Source of the DNA: Lachnospiraceae bacterium | GTDB taxonomy: Bacteria > Bacillota > Clostridia > Lachnospirales > Lachnospiraceae | Assembly: GCA_910576335.1 (NCBI GenBank) | Contig: CAJTIU010000042.1 | Location: 1 to 36,833, forward strand | Direction: 5' to 3' | Length of the DNA: 36,833 nt | In this document: one piece after another, positions 7,414-13,966 of the stretch | How positions within the stretch are numbered: the first letter of the stretch is position 1 | Layout: each line of letters starts with the position of its first letter | The notes under the pieces: generated by a model | Seen by the model: the letters and a program-made list of their open reading frames with translations, nothing else | Told to the model about the DNA's origin: nothing | Databases searched by the model: none | Made by a program: the position numbers and the translations under genes

Positions 7414-8949
7414 ATGAGTTTATTAGAAGTTACGGGATTAACACATTCTTTTGGAGAAAATTATCTGTTTAAAAACGCAGATTTTACATTGAACAAAGGG
7501 GAGCATATTGGGATTGTCGGTCAGAACGGGGCAGGAAAAAGCACGTTCATAAAGATTTGCACGGAGCAGATTATCCCAGACTCTGGCAGGATAGTATGGC
7601 AGCCGAACACAAAAATAGGGTATCTCGACCAGTACGCTCAAATTGAAAAAAGCGTGGCGATGAGAGAGTTCCTGCAATCCGCATTTTCTGGGCTGTATGA
7701 GATAGAAAACAGGATGAATGAACTGTACTGCCAGTCTGCGGACGGGGACATGGCGAAGCTAAACACGGCGGCAAGGTATCAGGAAGAATTAGAGCGCAAG
7801 GAGTTTTATTTGATTGATACAAAGATAGAACAGGTGGCAACAGGTCTGGGCTTAACGGCAATCGGGTTAGACAGACCGATTGAGCAGATGAGCGGCGGAC
7901 AGAGGGCAAAGGTCATACTGGCGAAACTACTGCTTGAAAAGCCAGATATTTTGCTTTTAGACGAGCCGACAAACTTCTTGGACAAGGAACACGTTACATG
8001 GCTTGCCGAGTATCTTTCCAGCCTGCCAAACGCTTTTCTGGTAGTATCGCATGACTATGACTTTTTAGAGAAAATATCCACAAGGATATGCGACATTGAT
8101 AACGAGAAGATTACAAAATATTTTGGCACTTATTCAGAGTTCACGAGAAAAAAGGCACTGCTCCGTGAGGATTATATCAGACAGTATGCCGCACAGCAGA
8201 AAACAATCAAAAAGACGGAAGAATTTATCCGCAGGAATATTGCAGGGAGAAAGTCAAAAATGGCTCGTGGCAGGCAGAAACAGCTTGACCGAATGGATAA
8301 GATGGAAGCTCTGGAGCAGAAAGAAATCAAGCCGCATTTTCAGTTTGCGGCTCTCCCGCTGACTACGACAGAGCATCTAAAAGTAAAACATCTGGATGTT
8401 GGCTACCACTATCCTGTTTTGTCAGACATCAGCTTTTCCATAAAAGGGGGCGAGAAAATTGTTATGACGGGATTTAATGGCATCGGCAAATCCACCCTGC
8501 TAAAAACGCTTATCCGTCAAATACCCTTATTAAGCGGGGGCTTCCATTTTTCGGAGCAGGTAAAGATTGGGTATTTTGAGCAGGAATTGGCATGGGCGGA
8601 TATAGAAAAAACGCCCATTCAGATTATTTCCGATGCTTACCCATCACTTACGATAAAAGATGTGAGAAAGCATCTTGCGGGCTGTGGCATCTCAAGCAAA
8701 CACGCCATGCAGGAAATCGGGACTTTGAGCGGAGGGGAACAGGCAAAGGTTAAAATGTGCCTGCTTATGATGAAGCCGTGCAATTTCCTTATCATGGACG
8801 AGCCGACAAACCACCTTGATGCACTGGCAAAAGAATCATTGAAAACCGCACTGGAAGAATTTGAGGGGACAGTGCTATTAGTATCGCATGAGGAAGCGTT
8901 TTACCGAGAATGGACGCAGAAAGTGATAAACATAGAAAAGAAAATATAG
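7414..8949 (+). CDS. ABC-F family ATPase (possible ribosome-protection protein)
   Basis: A 511-residue soluble twin ATPase with no membrane segments. NBD1 has Walker A GQNGAGKST (36-44), signature MSGGQ and Walker B ILLLDEPTN; NBD2 has GFNGIGKST, LSGGE and FLIMDEPTN, so both sites look active. The roughly 80-residue linker between them is charged and helical (FIRRNIAGRKSKMARGRQKQLDRM), the ABC-F feature that reaches into the ribosomal tRNA site. Family members either tune translation (YkpA/YbiT-like) or displace ribosome-targeting antibiotics (Vga, Lsa, CplR-like). The attenuator-like leader favours the second role (inference). The ATG at 7414 is preferred over 7408 because of spacing from AGAGG. 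Confidence 0.88.
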   Translation: MSLLEVTGLTHSFGENYLFKNADFTLNKGEHIGIVGQNGAGKSTFIKICTEQIIPDSGRIVWQPNTKIGYLDQYAQIEKSVAMREFLQSAFSGLYEIENRMNELYCQSADGDMAKLNTAARYQEELERKEFYLIDTKIEQVATGLGLTAIGLDRPIEQMSGGQRAKVILAKLLLEKPDILLLDEPTNFLDKEHVTWLAEYLSSLPNAFLVVSHDYDFLEKISTRICDIDNEKITKYFGTYSEFTRKKALLREDYIRQYAAQQKTIKKTEEFIRRNIAGRKSKMARGRQKQLDRMDKMEALEQKEIKPHFQFAALPLTTTEHLKVKHLDVGYHYPVLSDISFSIKGGEKIVMTGFNGIGKSTLLKTLIRQIPLLSGGFHFSEQVKIGYFEQELAWADIEKTPIQIISDAYPSLTIKDVRKHLAGCGISSKHAMQEIGTLSGGEQAKVKMCLLMMKPCNFLIMDEPTNHLDALAKESLKTALEEFEGTVLLVSHEEAFYREWTQKVINIEKKI

Positions 8950-9050
8950 GTGAAAGGCACATTTTTAAATAGTGCCAGAGGTAAGGGGAAGTCCGCCAAA
9001 TAAAAAAAACAGTGTTTGGTGGGCTACTTTGCCATGTCAAAAATAAAAGT

Positions 9051-9087
9051 CCTTCCAAAACTGTTTTCAGTTTGGAGGGATTTTTTT
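9051..9087 (+). terminator. intrinsic terminator after ABC-F
   Basis: CCTTCCAAAACTG pairs with CAGTTTGGAGGG across a short T loop and is followed by seven T (9081-9087). Confidence 0.75.
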
Positions 9088-9230
9088 GCATACGGAAAGT
9101 GCTTTTTATTTACATATATCATGTCGGGGATGGTTTGGTAACCTGTTAAAAAAATCTCCGTCAGCGTATGGGGGCTTTGCACCCTGCAAGTAGAAGTCAA
9201 ATTTCTACATATTGGAACTAAAATCTCCCT

Positions 9231-9268
9231 AAACCGTAAAGGTCTAACAGCCTTTACGGTTTTTCTTT
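9231..9268 (+). terminator. second intrinsic terminator before the integration module
   Basis: A perfect 12-bp stem AAACCGTAAAGG / CCTTTACGGTTT with an 8-nt loop runs into TTCTTTT. Confidence 0.8.
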
Positions 9269-9330
9269 TGTCGTTTTTTGTTGGAATACGTTGTAGGACT
9301 GTTTCTGGCATCCACTGCCGTTCACCGCCT

Positions 9331-9366
9331 TCCAATCTGGATTTTCAAAAAAATTCAGATTGGAGG
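9331..9366 (+). promoter_or_regulatory. hairpin masking the RBS of the sigma-like gene
   Basis: TCCAATCTG (9331-9339) pairs perfectly with CAGATTGGA (9356-9364). The 3' strand contains the start of the Shine-Dalgarno GGAGG (9362-9366) of the gene at 9375, so folding would hide the ribosome binding site. Confidence 0.55.
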
Positions 9367-9374
9367 TAAAAGAA

Positions 9375-9803
9375 ATGTCATTCAACTATGGCAGAGAAGA
9401 AAAGAAGTGGCGGCTCTGGAAAGAAGCCGAAGAAAAGGAACTGCGGGGCTTGGGCGTTGACGAAGACACTATTGAAAAGCTCCATACCTACGATTGGGCA
9501 GTCTTTAATTCTGACAGGAGGTATTACCGCAGATTGAAAGAAGCGGGTACATATCTTGAAGAATTTGCCGAGGATGTGGCACAGCCCGAAGTGGGAACGG
9601 TAGAGGATTTTCTCGACAGCATTGAGAATCAGCAGCTATATCAAGTTTTGATTAAGGTAGACAGGCTTACCCTGCAAATTATTGTGATGAAAATGCAAGG
9701 CTATTCTACACATGATATAGCGTCGTTGCTTGGGATGACAGAGCAGGCAATTTACAAGCGTGTGAACAGGCTCAAAGAAAAAATTAAAAAAAATTTAAAG
9801 TAG
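9375..9803 (+). CDS. sigma-70-like regulator of the ICE integration module
   Basis: A 142-residue protein with a C-terminal sigma-4/LuxR-like helix-turn-helix (LTLQIIVMKMQGYSTHDIASLLGMTEQAIYKRVNRLKEKIKK, about residues 100-140) and a charged N-terminal half. Proteins like this sit upstream of xis and int in Tn916/Tn1549-type conjugative elements, where they act as regulators (family knowledge). The ATG at 9375 has GGAGG at ideal distance; the in-frame TTG at 9360 overlaps that site and is rejected. Its counterpart in element B is the gene at 16062-16484. Confidence 0.82.
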   Translation: MSFNYGREEKKWRLWKEAEEKELRGLGVDEDTIEKLHTYDWAVFNSDRRYYRRLKEAGTYLEEFAEDVAQPEVGTVEDFLDSIENQQLYQVLIKVDRLTLQIIVMKMQGYSTHDIASLLGMTEQAIYKRVNRLKEKIKKNLK

Positions 9804-10361
9804 CGTCCAAAAACGGACGTTGCCGAGGACTATGGGGTGTAAGGCAAAAAAGCCTTTGCCCCATTTTCTTTTGTATAACGAAAACGGGATAGCTCTTTGA
9901 CAACTGAATACTCATTCGTCAAACACTTCCTCTTTGTGATTGTGAGAGCATAAGCGTGTACAGCGGTACGCCATGACCCGCCGAAAGGCAACGAGCGATA
10001 AATACCGACTGAAAATATCGGGCAGCTCCCGATTCCGCCATAACCCACAAAGAGAATAATGGTACTCCCGTCTTGAATGTTTATAGCATTAGGCGGCTCT
10101 GTCAGACCGACAGTTGGGGTGCAATTCCCGTGGCGTCAGTTCGCTGCTGACCGTTTGGCGACTTCCCTGCGTTACAACGCATTGGCATTTTCGGGGTGTC
10201 GAGGACAAATAGAAAATGCTTTTTATCATAAAGCCAGATGCAAGGCGGTCTATGGAAACAGGGCTTGTTTTATGCTCTCCCGACCTTAAATGCTTCCTTG
10301 TGTCTGGCTGCTACATAGGCAGGATATATCTGCCTAAATCCAAATAGGAGGTCAATACACT
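9804..10361 (+). ncRNA. long structured non-coding block of element A
   Basis: No convincing ORF exists in these 558 bases. There is a hairpin with T-tract at 9832-9872, promoter-like TTGACAACTGAATA (9897-9910), a long-range 9-bp stem CTCTTTGTG (9930-9938) / CACAAAGAG (10046-10054), inner hairpins CCGCCGAAAGGC and ATCGGG-CAGCT-CCCGAT, and TAGGCAG/CTGCCTA (10316-10336) near the mazF start. Four short motifs recur in the same order in element B (15729-15911). A structured RNA or regulatory leader for the toxin/xis/int genes is the most likely reading. Confidence 0.5.
9832..9872 (+). terminator. terminator after the sigma-like gene
   Basis: A stem ATGGGG...AAGGC / GCCTT..CCCCAT with loop AAAAAA is followed by TTTCTTTTG, 30 bp past the stop codon at 9803. 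Confidence 0.65.
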
Positions 10362-10745
10362 ATGGATAGAATTATAAAGCGTGGCGACATCTATTACGCA
10401 GAGCTTAATCCCGTTATCGGCTCGGAGCAGGGCGGCACACGACCCGTACTTATCATATCCAACAACACGGGCAATAGGTTCAGCCCGACAGTCATTATTG
10501 CCGCCATTACGAGCAGACCAAAAAAAGGAAAACTGCCGACACATTTTTGTTTGGATGGAATAGCAGGGCTTCCCGCAGATTCCATTATTTTATTTGAACA
10601 GATACGCACAATAGATAAAAAGCGGCTGAAAGAGAGAATGGCACAGCTTGATGAGCGGTGCATGGATGAAATCACATTACCCCTGCTTATCAGCATCGGC
10701 GTTAAGAATATGCAGAAAGCAGACAGGAGGGCAGAGAATGTTTGA
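10362..10745 (+). CDS. MazF/PemK-family endoribonuclease toxin
   Basis: A 127-residue PemK/MazF toxin. It has the family start RGDIYYAELNPVIGSEQGGTRPVLIISNN (residues 6-35), with the conserved Arg and Gly-Thr-Arg-Pro active-site elements, and the core VIIAAITSRPKKGKLPTHF followed by DSIILFEQIRTIDKKRL. Members cut mRNA at short sequences (known). No MazE-type antitoxin is encoded before it; the next gene, overlapping by 8 bp, is an excisionase-like HTH protein. Its site is AATAGGAGG. It probably contributes to element maintenance or to slowing the host during transfer (inference). Confidence 0.9.
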   Translation: MDRIIKRGDIYYAELNPVIGSEQGGTRPVLIISNNTGNRFSPTVIIAAITSRPKKGKLPTHFCLDGIAGLPADSIILFEQIRTIDKKRLKERMAQLDERCMDEITLPLLISIGVKNMQKADRRAENV

Positions 10746-10989
10746 GGATAGGATTGCAGTATTAAATAAGGAAGAAACAGAAATTCCACTGCCGTATGAG
10801 AAACGGATTTATACGGTGGATGAGATACAAGACATTTTGGGCATAGGCAGGAACGCCGCATACAACCTTGTTAAGTCGGGGGTGTTCCACAGCGTCCGCA
10901 TAGGTGGAAATATCCGCATATCGAAAAAGAGTTTTGATGAATGGCTTGATAATGAAATGAACTCTTGTCAAGTGTGCGAATCCGTCTGA
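10738..10989 (+). CDS. excisionase-like HTH protein 1
   Basis: An 83-residue protein with one MerR-like HTH_17/excisionase domain (IYTVDEIQDILGIGRNAAYNLVKSGVFHSVRIGGNIRISKKSFDEWLDNE, about residues 22-72). The start at 10738 follows AGGAGGGCAGAG and overlaps the end of mazF (ATG inside GAGAATGTTTGA), so translation is coupled. It could be the antitoxin partner of the MazF protein, an excision factor, or both; only the position supports the antitoxin idea. Cysteines near the C-terminus (SCQVCESV) are unusual. Confidence 0.82.
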   Translation: MFEDRIAVLNKEETEIPLPYEKRIYTVDEIQDILGIGRNAAYNLVKSGVFHSVRIGGNIRISKKSFDEWLDNEMNSCQVCESV

Positions 10990-11019
10990 AAAGCTGATTT
11001 TGTACGTTTCACATTTGAC

Positions 11020-11106
11020 CCGTGATGCAATACTATATAGCCAAGCAAAGATGCTTGGCTATATAGCAGGCTGCAACGGCTGACGAGCCGAATATAAACA
11101 TCACGG
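11020..11106 (+). promoter_or_regulatory. three-stem structured leader upstream of HTH gene 2
   Basis: The outer stem CCGTGATG (11020-11027) pairs with CATCACGG (11099-11106), which abuts the Shine-Dalgarno GGAGG. Inside are a perfect 15-bp hairpin with AAGA loop (CTATATAGCCAAGCA 11033-11047, TGCTTGGCTATATAG 11052-11066) and CGGCT-GACG-AGCCG (11077-11090). Together they form a three-way junction that could control access to the start at 11117. No T-tract follows, so it is not an ordinary terminator. Confidence 0.55.
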
Positions 11107-11116
11107 AGGTAAATCA

Positions 11117-11356
11117 ATGTGCAAAAATAAAACAGTTGGGGGCAGCATAACTTCTCCCCCTCTTACTACATACGAGAAGCGGGTATATACCGTAGACGAG
11201 ATACGCAGTATCTTAGGCATAAGCAGGACAGCCGCCTATGATTTGGTAAAACAGGGTTGTTTCCATTGCATCAAAGTAGGCAGGAATTACCGTATATCTA
11301 AAGAGAGCTTTGACAGATGGCTTGGCTTCCAGAGGGAGGTGCAGGCTGATGAATAA
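11117..11356 (+). CDS. excisionase-like HTH protein 2
   Basis: A 79-residue protein with a single HTH_17 domain (VYTVDEIRSILGISRTAAYDLVKQGCFHCIKVGRNYRISKESFDRWL, residues 22-69), closely similar to protein 1. GGAGG lies in front of the ATG and is next to the base of the three-stem leader. The end overlaps the start of the next gene by 8 bp, showing translational coupling along the array. Confidence 0.82.
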   Translation: MCKNKTVGGSITSPPLTTYEKRVYTVDEIRSILGISRTAAYDLVKQGCFHCIKVGRNYRISKESFDRWLGFQREVQADE

Positions 11357-11762
11357 GAAAAGTATGTCCGTTACGGAAATGCGGCTGTTGCTTGGGATTG
11401 GGAAAACAGATTCCTACTGGCTTGTAAAGAAAGGATATTTTGAAACGGTCATTATTGCAGGGAAAATGCGTGTGATAGTGGACAGCTTTGAAAAATGGTA
11501 TGATAATCAGCTCCATTATAAAAAGGTTGACGGCACTCCCCCAGGGAAGAACTGGACAGGCATCACATTTTCTATTCGGGAAGTGGCAGAGCTGCTCTGC
11601 ATTTCTGATAGCAGCGTTTACGAGCTGTTAAAGAAAAATGTGTTCCGTACCGCACGGGTGGGGCAGGCTACAAGGATTTATAAAGACAGCTTTGAGGAAT
11701 GGTATCAATCCCAGACCTATTACATAAAAGCTGACGTACATAAGGAGGTTATAGACTTATGA
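11349..11762 (+). CDS. tandem double-HTH excisionase-like protein
   Basis: A 137-residue protein made of two HTH_17 domains: residues about 4-52 (MSVTEMRLLLGIGKTDSYWLVKKGYF) and about 71-118 (FSIREVAELLCISDSSVYELLKKNVF), each ending in a DSFEKWY/DSFEEWY helix. A fused pair would bind two adjacent DNA sites from one chain. The start at 11349 follows GGAGGTGCAGGCTG. It overlaps the genes on both sides (8 bp and 4 bp). Single-domain Xis proteins are the norm in this element family, so the fusion is unusual. Confidence 0.8.
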   Translation: MNKKSMSVTEMRLLLGIGKTDSYWLVKKGYFETVIIAGKMRVIVDSFEKWYDNQLHYKKVDGTPPGKNWTGITFSIREVAELLCISDSSVYELLKKNVFRTARVGQATRIYKDSFEEWYQSQTYYIKADVHKEVIDL

Positions 11763-11971
11763 AAGAACATATTGCAGAGATGGACGGGGCTTTAAAGACC
11801 GCCCAGAACAAGAAAAGCTATTCTGTTGCAGAAATTCAGCAGATACTTGGTATAAGCCGACCTACTGCTTATGCACTGATAAAGAAGAATCTGTTTCAGA
11901 GCGTCCGCATGGGCAATGGAATCCGAATTGTAAAGGGCAGCTTTGATGCTTGGCTTGACAGCACAATGTAA
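11759..11971 (+). CDS. xis: excisionase (Xis) immediately upstream of integrase
   Basis: A 70-residue HTH_17 excisionase (KSYSVAEIQQILGISRPTAYALIKKNLFQSVRMGNGIRIVKGSFDAWL). Its size and its place 14 bp before the integrase match Tn1549-type xis genes, so it is the best candidate for the true recombination directionality factor among the four genes of the array. The ATG overlaps the stop of the previous gene (ATGA) and follows AAGGAGG. Confidence 0.82.
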   Translation: MKEHIAEMDGALKTAQNKKSYSVAEIQQILGISRPTAYALIKKNLFQSVRMGNGIRIVKGSFDAWLDSTM

Positions 11972-11985
11972 GGAGGTGAAAAAGC

Positions 11986-13368
11986 ATGGCATCAATCGTA
12001 AAGAGAAAGAACCGTTATTCCGTAGTTTATACTTATACGGATGAAAACGGTGTGAAAAGGCAGAAATGGGAAACCTTTGCCACCAATGCTGAAGCAAAAA
12101 AGCGTAAGGTGCAGGTAGAATTTGAGCAGGAAACAGGAACATTTACCATCCCTACTGCAAGTACCGTCAGCGACCTGCTTGAAGAATATATGTCCATTTA
12201 CGGCGTGAACACTTGGGCAATGTCAACTTATGAAGCAAGAAGAAGTTTAATTTTCAATTATATCAATCCGATTATTGGGGATATGAAACTGGAAGAAGTG
12301 ACACCGAGGACGATGGATAAATATTACCAGAGCCTGCTGACTGTTAAGGCAAAGGTAGTCAACAACCGCAAGCCGAACCATGAATACCTCACAGCCCATA
12401 CAGTAAGGGAAATCCATAAACTGCTCCGCAATGCTTTCAATCAAGGCGTAAAATGGGAGCTGATGTCAAGGAATCCCGTACAAAATGCCACTCTCCCGAA
12501 AGAAGAACACAAGGAGCGTGACATATGGACAGTCGAAACCTTATTTAAGGCATTGGAGGTCTGCGATGATGATAACCTGTCACTGGCGTTAAACCTTGCT
12601 TTTTCCTGTTCCCTGCGTATGGGAGAGATGCTCGGTCTGACTTGGGACTGTATTGATATTTCCGAACGGAGCATTAAGAACGATTGTGCTTACATTTTCG
12701 TAAATAAGGAACTGCAACGTGTCAACCGCAATGCTCTGGAACAGTTAGGCGAAAAGGGTGTAATGTTCAAGTTCCCGCCTGCGGTGGCAAGCACACACAC
12801 CGCTCTGGTGCTGAAAGAGCCGAAAACAAAGACCAGTATCCGAAAGATTTTCCTGCCTAAGACGGTTGCGGAAATGCTTGTGAAAAGGCATGAGGATATA
12901 GAAAACCTCAAGGAGCTGTTCGGGGAGGAATATATGGACTTCAATCTGGTATTTGCTTCTTCCTGCGGCAGACCCATTGAGGGACAGGTCATCAATCGGG
13001 CATTGGCAAAACTCATTAAAGATAATGATTTGCCGCCAGTCGTCTTTCACAGCTTCCGCCATTCAAGCATCACTTATAAGCTGAAGCTCAACGGCGGCGA
13101 CATGAAATCCGTGCAGGGCGATTCTGGACACGCACAGGTCAAAATGGTAGCTGATGTGTATTCCCACATTATAGACGATGACAGACGGATAAATGCACAG
13201 AGGTTTGAAGAACAGTTTTATCAAGGCAAAAATACCTCTGTTACGGAGGAAACACAGGAAGAAACAAAGGTTGAAACGGCATCGCAGACAGACCAAGAAA
13301 TGCTTCTAAAGCTGCTTGCCAATCCAGAAATGGCGGCGTTGCTGAAATCGCTTGCAAAGAACTTATAA
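11986..13368 (+). CDS. int: tyrosine integrase of element A
   Basis: A complete 460-residue tyrosine recombinase. It has an N-terminal arm-binding domain (about 1-58), a core-binding domain (about 60-165) and a catalytic domain with Arg211 (SLRMGEMLGLTW), His354/Arg357 (HSFRHS), His381 (SGHAQ) and nucleophile Tyr391 (DVYSH). A long Glu/Gln-rich tail follows (about 415-460). It starts at an ATG behind AAGGAGGTG. It drives integration and excision of element A, with Xis from the adjoining gene. Its probable att core is at 13710-13737, about 340 bp past the stop. Confidence 0.93.
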   Translation: MASIVKRKNRYSVVYTYTDENGVKRQKWETFATNAEAKKRKVQVEFEQETGTFTIPTASTVSDLLEEYMSIYGVNTWAMSTYEARRSLIFNYINPIIGDMKLEEVTPRTMDKYYQSLLTVKAKVVNNRKPNHEYLTAHTVREIHKLLRNAFNQGVKWELMSRNPVQNATLPKEEHKERDIWTVETLFKALEVCDDDNLSLALNLAFSCSLRMGEMLGLTWDCIDISERSIKNDCAYIFVNKELQRVNRNALEQLGEKGVMFKFPPAVASTHTALVLKEPKTKTSIRKIFLPKTVAEMLVKRHEDIENLKELFGEEYMDFNLVFASSCGRPIEGQVINRALAKLIKDNDLPPVVFHSFRHSSITYKLKLNGGDMKSVQGDSGHAQVKMVADVYSHIIDDDRRINAQRFEEQFYQGKNTSVTEETQEETKVETASQTDQEMLLKLLANPEMAALLKSLAKNL

Positions 13369-13729
13369 ACATAAGAGGGCAATCCCGATGCGGACTGTCC
13401 TCTTTTTACATACTGCCCCTATTGTAAAATCGCATAAAGTATGTTATCATTTAACTAATTTTTTACCGTGATTCGATAGTGGGGGCAGACCACATAAACT
13501 ATTTAGGTATTAAAAGAGAGCTGCCCGCATTAGACGGTACAAGTTTTACACCGTAACATTTCCCTAAATTCAACTTCCTTGCTAATCGCCTGCTAAAAGG
13601 AGCATCTAAAATGCCTTAAAATCAGCAGTCACACGGAGGTACGAGATAACATTTTCAATCCGTGACAAGCAGGGAAATATAGGGATTATATAACATTAGA
13701 AGGTAGCTGCTTATGAGTAGATGGTGCTA
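13369..13729 (+). other. end region of element A between int and att core
   Basis: A non-coding 360-bp stretch. It holds a terminator (13373-13407), one TTGCTAAT copy (13579-13586), several GC-rich inverted repeats around 13490-13560 and the left arm of the recombination core. This is where integrase and Xis arm sites are expected; no gene is seen. Confidence 0.55.
13373..13407 (+). terminator. terminator of the integrase gene
   Basis: AAGAGGGCA pairs imperfectly with TGTCCTCTT, followed by a T-rich tract, a few bases past the integrase stop codon. Confidence 0.6.
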
Positions 13730-13737
13730 CTCCTAAG
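13710..13737. other. tyrosine-recombinase core att site
   Basis: CTTATGAGTAG (13710-13720) and CTACTCCTAAG (13727-13737) form an 11-bp inverted repeat with one mismatch around a 6-nt spacer ATGGTG. This is the classic form of a tyrosine-recombinase core site. Its right arm runs into the 3' half of a tRNA gene, so the site marks the end of element A in the chromosome. Confidence 0.6.
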
Positions 13738-13771
13738 CGTGGGGTCGGAGGTTCAAATCCTCTCATGGACG
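13730..13771 (+). tRNA. 3' half of tRNA-Arg(CCU), partial (att duplicate)
   Basis: From the anticodon loop CTCCTAA (anticodon CCT) on, the sequence fits tRNA numbering exactly: five bases for 39-43, a 5-nt variable loop GGGTC, T-arm GGAGG-TTCAAAT-CCTCT, seven acceptor bases CATGGAC and discriminator G. The 5' side does not pair with it: the expected anticodon-stem bases are absent and no GTCCATG acceptor strand is seen. It is therefore a half gene left at an integration junction, not a working tRNA. A terminator follows, as expected for a tRNA gene. Confidence 0.6.
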
Positions 13772-13782
13772 CTAGAAACAAC

Positions 13783-13820
13783 GCTGTAAGCCTTTGTTTT
13801 CAAGGGTTTACAGCTTTTTT
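13783..13820 (+). terminator. terminator downstream of the tRNA fragment
   Basis: GCTGTAAGCC pairs with GGTTTACAGC (one G-T pair) and is followed by six T. It starts 12 bp past the tRNA 3' end and is probably the native terminator of the tRNA locus. Confidence 0.75.
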
Positions 13821-13897
13821 GTTCTGCTGCAAGCCTTAGACGAAACATCTCCTTTAGTTGGAGGGTAATTGAATGTTTATGAGTTACGGTGTATATT

Positions 13898-13958
13898 TTG
13901 CTAATTGGAAACGAACAAAAATCTGTGTCTTGCTAATAAAAACTGTCTCTTTGCTAAT
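13898..13958 (+). repeat. three phased TTGCTAAT direct repeats
   Basis: TTGCTAAT occurs at 13898-13905, 13930-13937 and 13951-13958, spaced 32 and 21 bp, near whole helical turns. The copies lie between the att junction and the end of the second integrase. They are candidate integrase-arm or excisionase binding sites. A fourth copy is at 13579-13586 in element A. Confidence 0.45.
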
Positions 13959-13966
13959 TTCAGATT

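Larger units (their letters stand above)
8950..9374 (+). other. intergenic region between ABC-F and the sigma-like gene
   Basis: No gene is seen in these 425 bases. They hold two intrinsic terminators (9051-9087 and 9231-9268) and an RBS-masking hairpin (9331-9364). The stretch around 9130-9230 shows no coding signal that I recognise. It marks the boundary between cargo and the integration module. Confidence 0.6.

Noticed and set aside
13701-13771. A complete tRNA gene
   Set aside because: The T-arm, variable loop and acceptor 3' strand fit, but no 5' acceptor strand and no pairing anticodon stem exist upstream, so only a 3' half is called.
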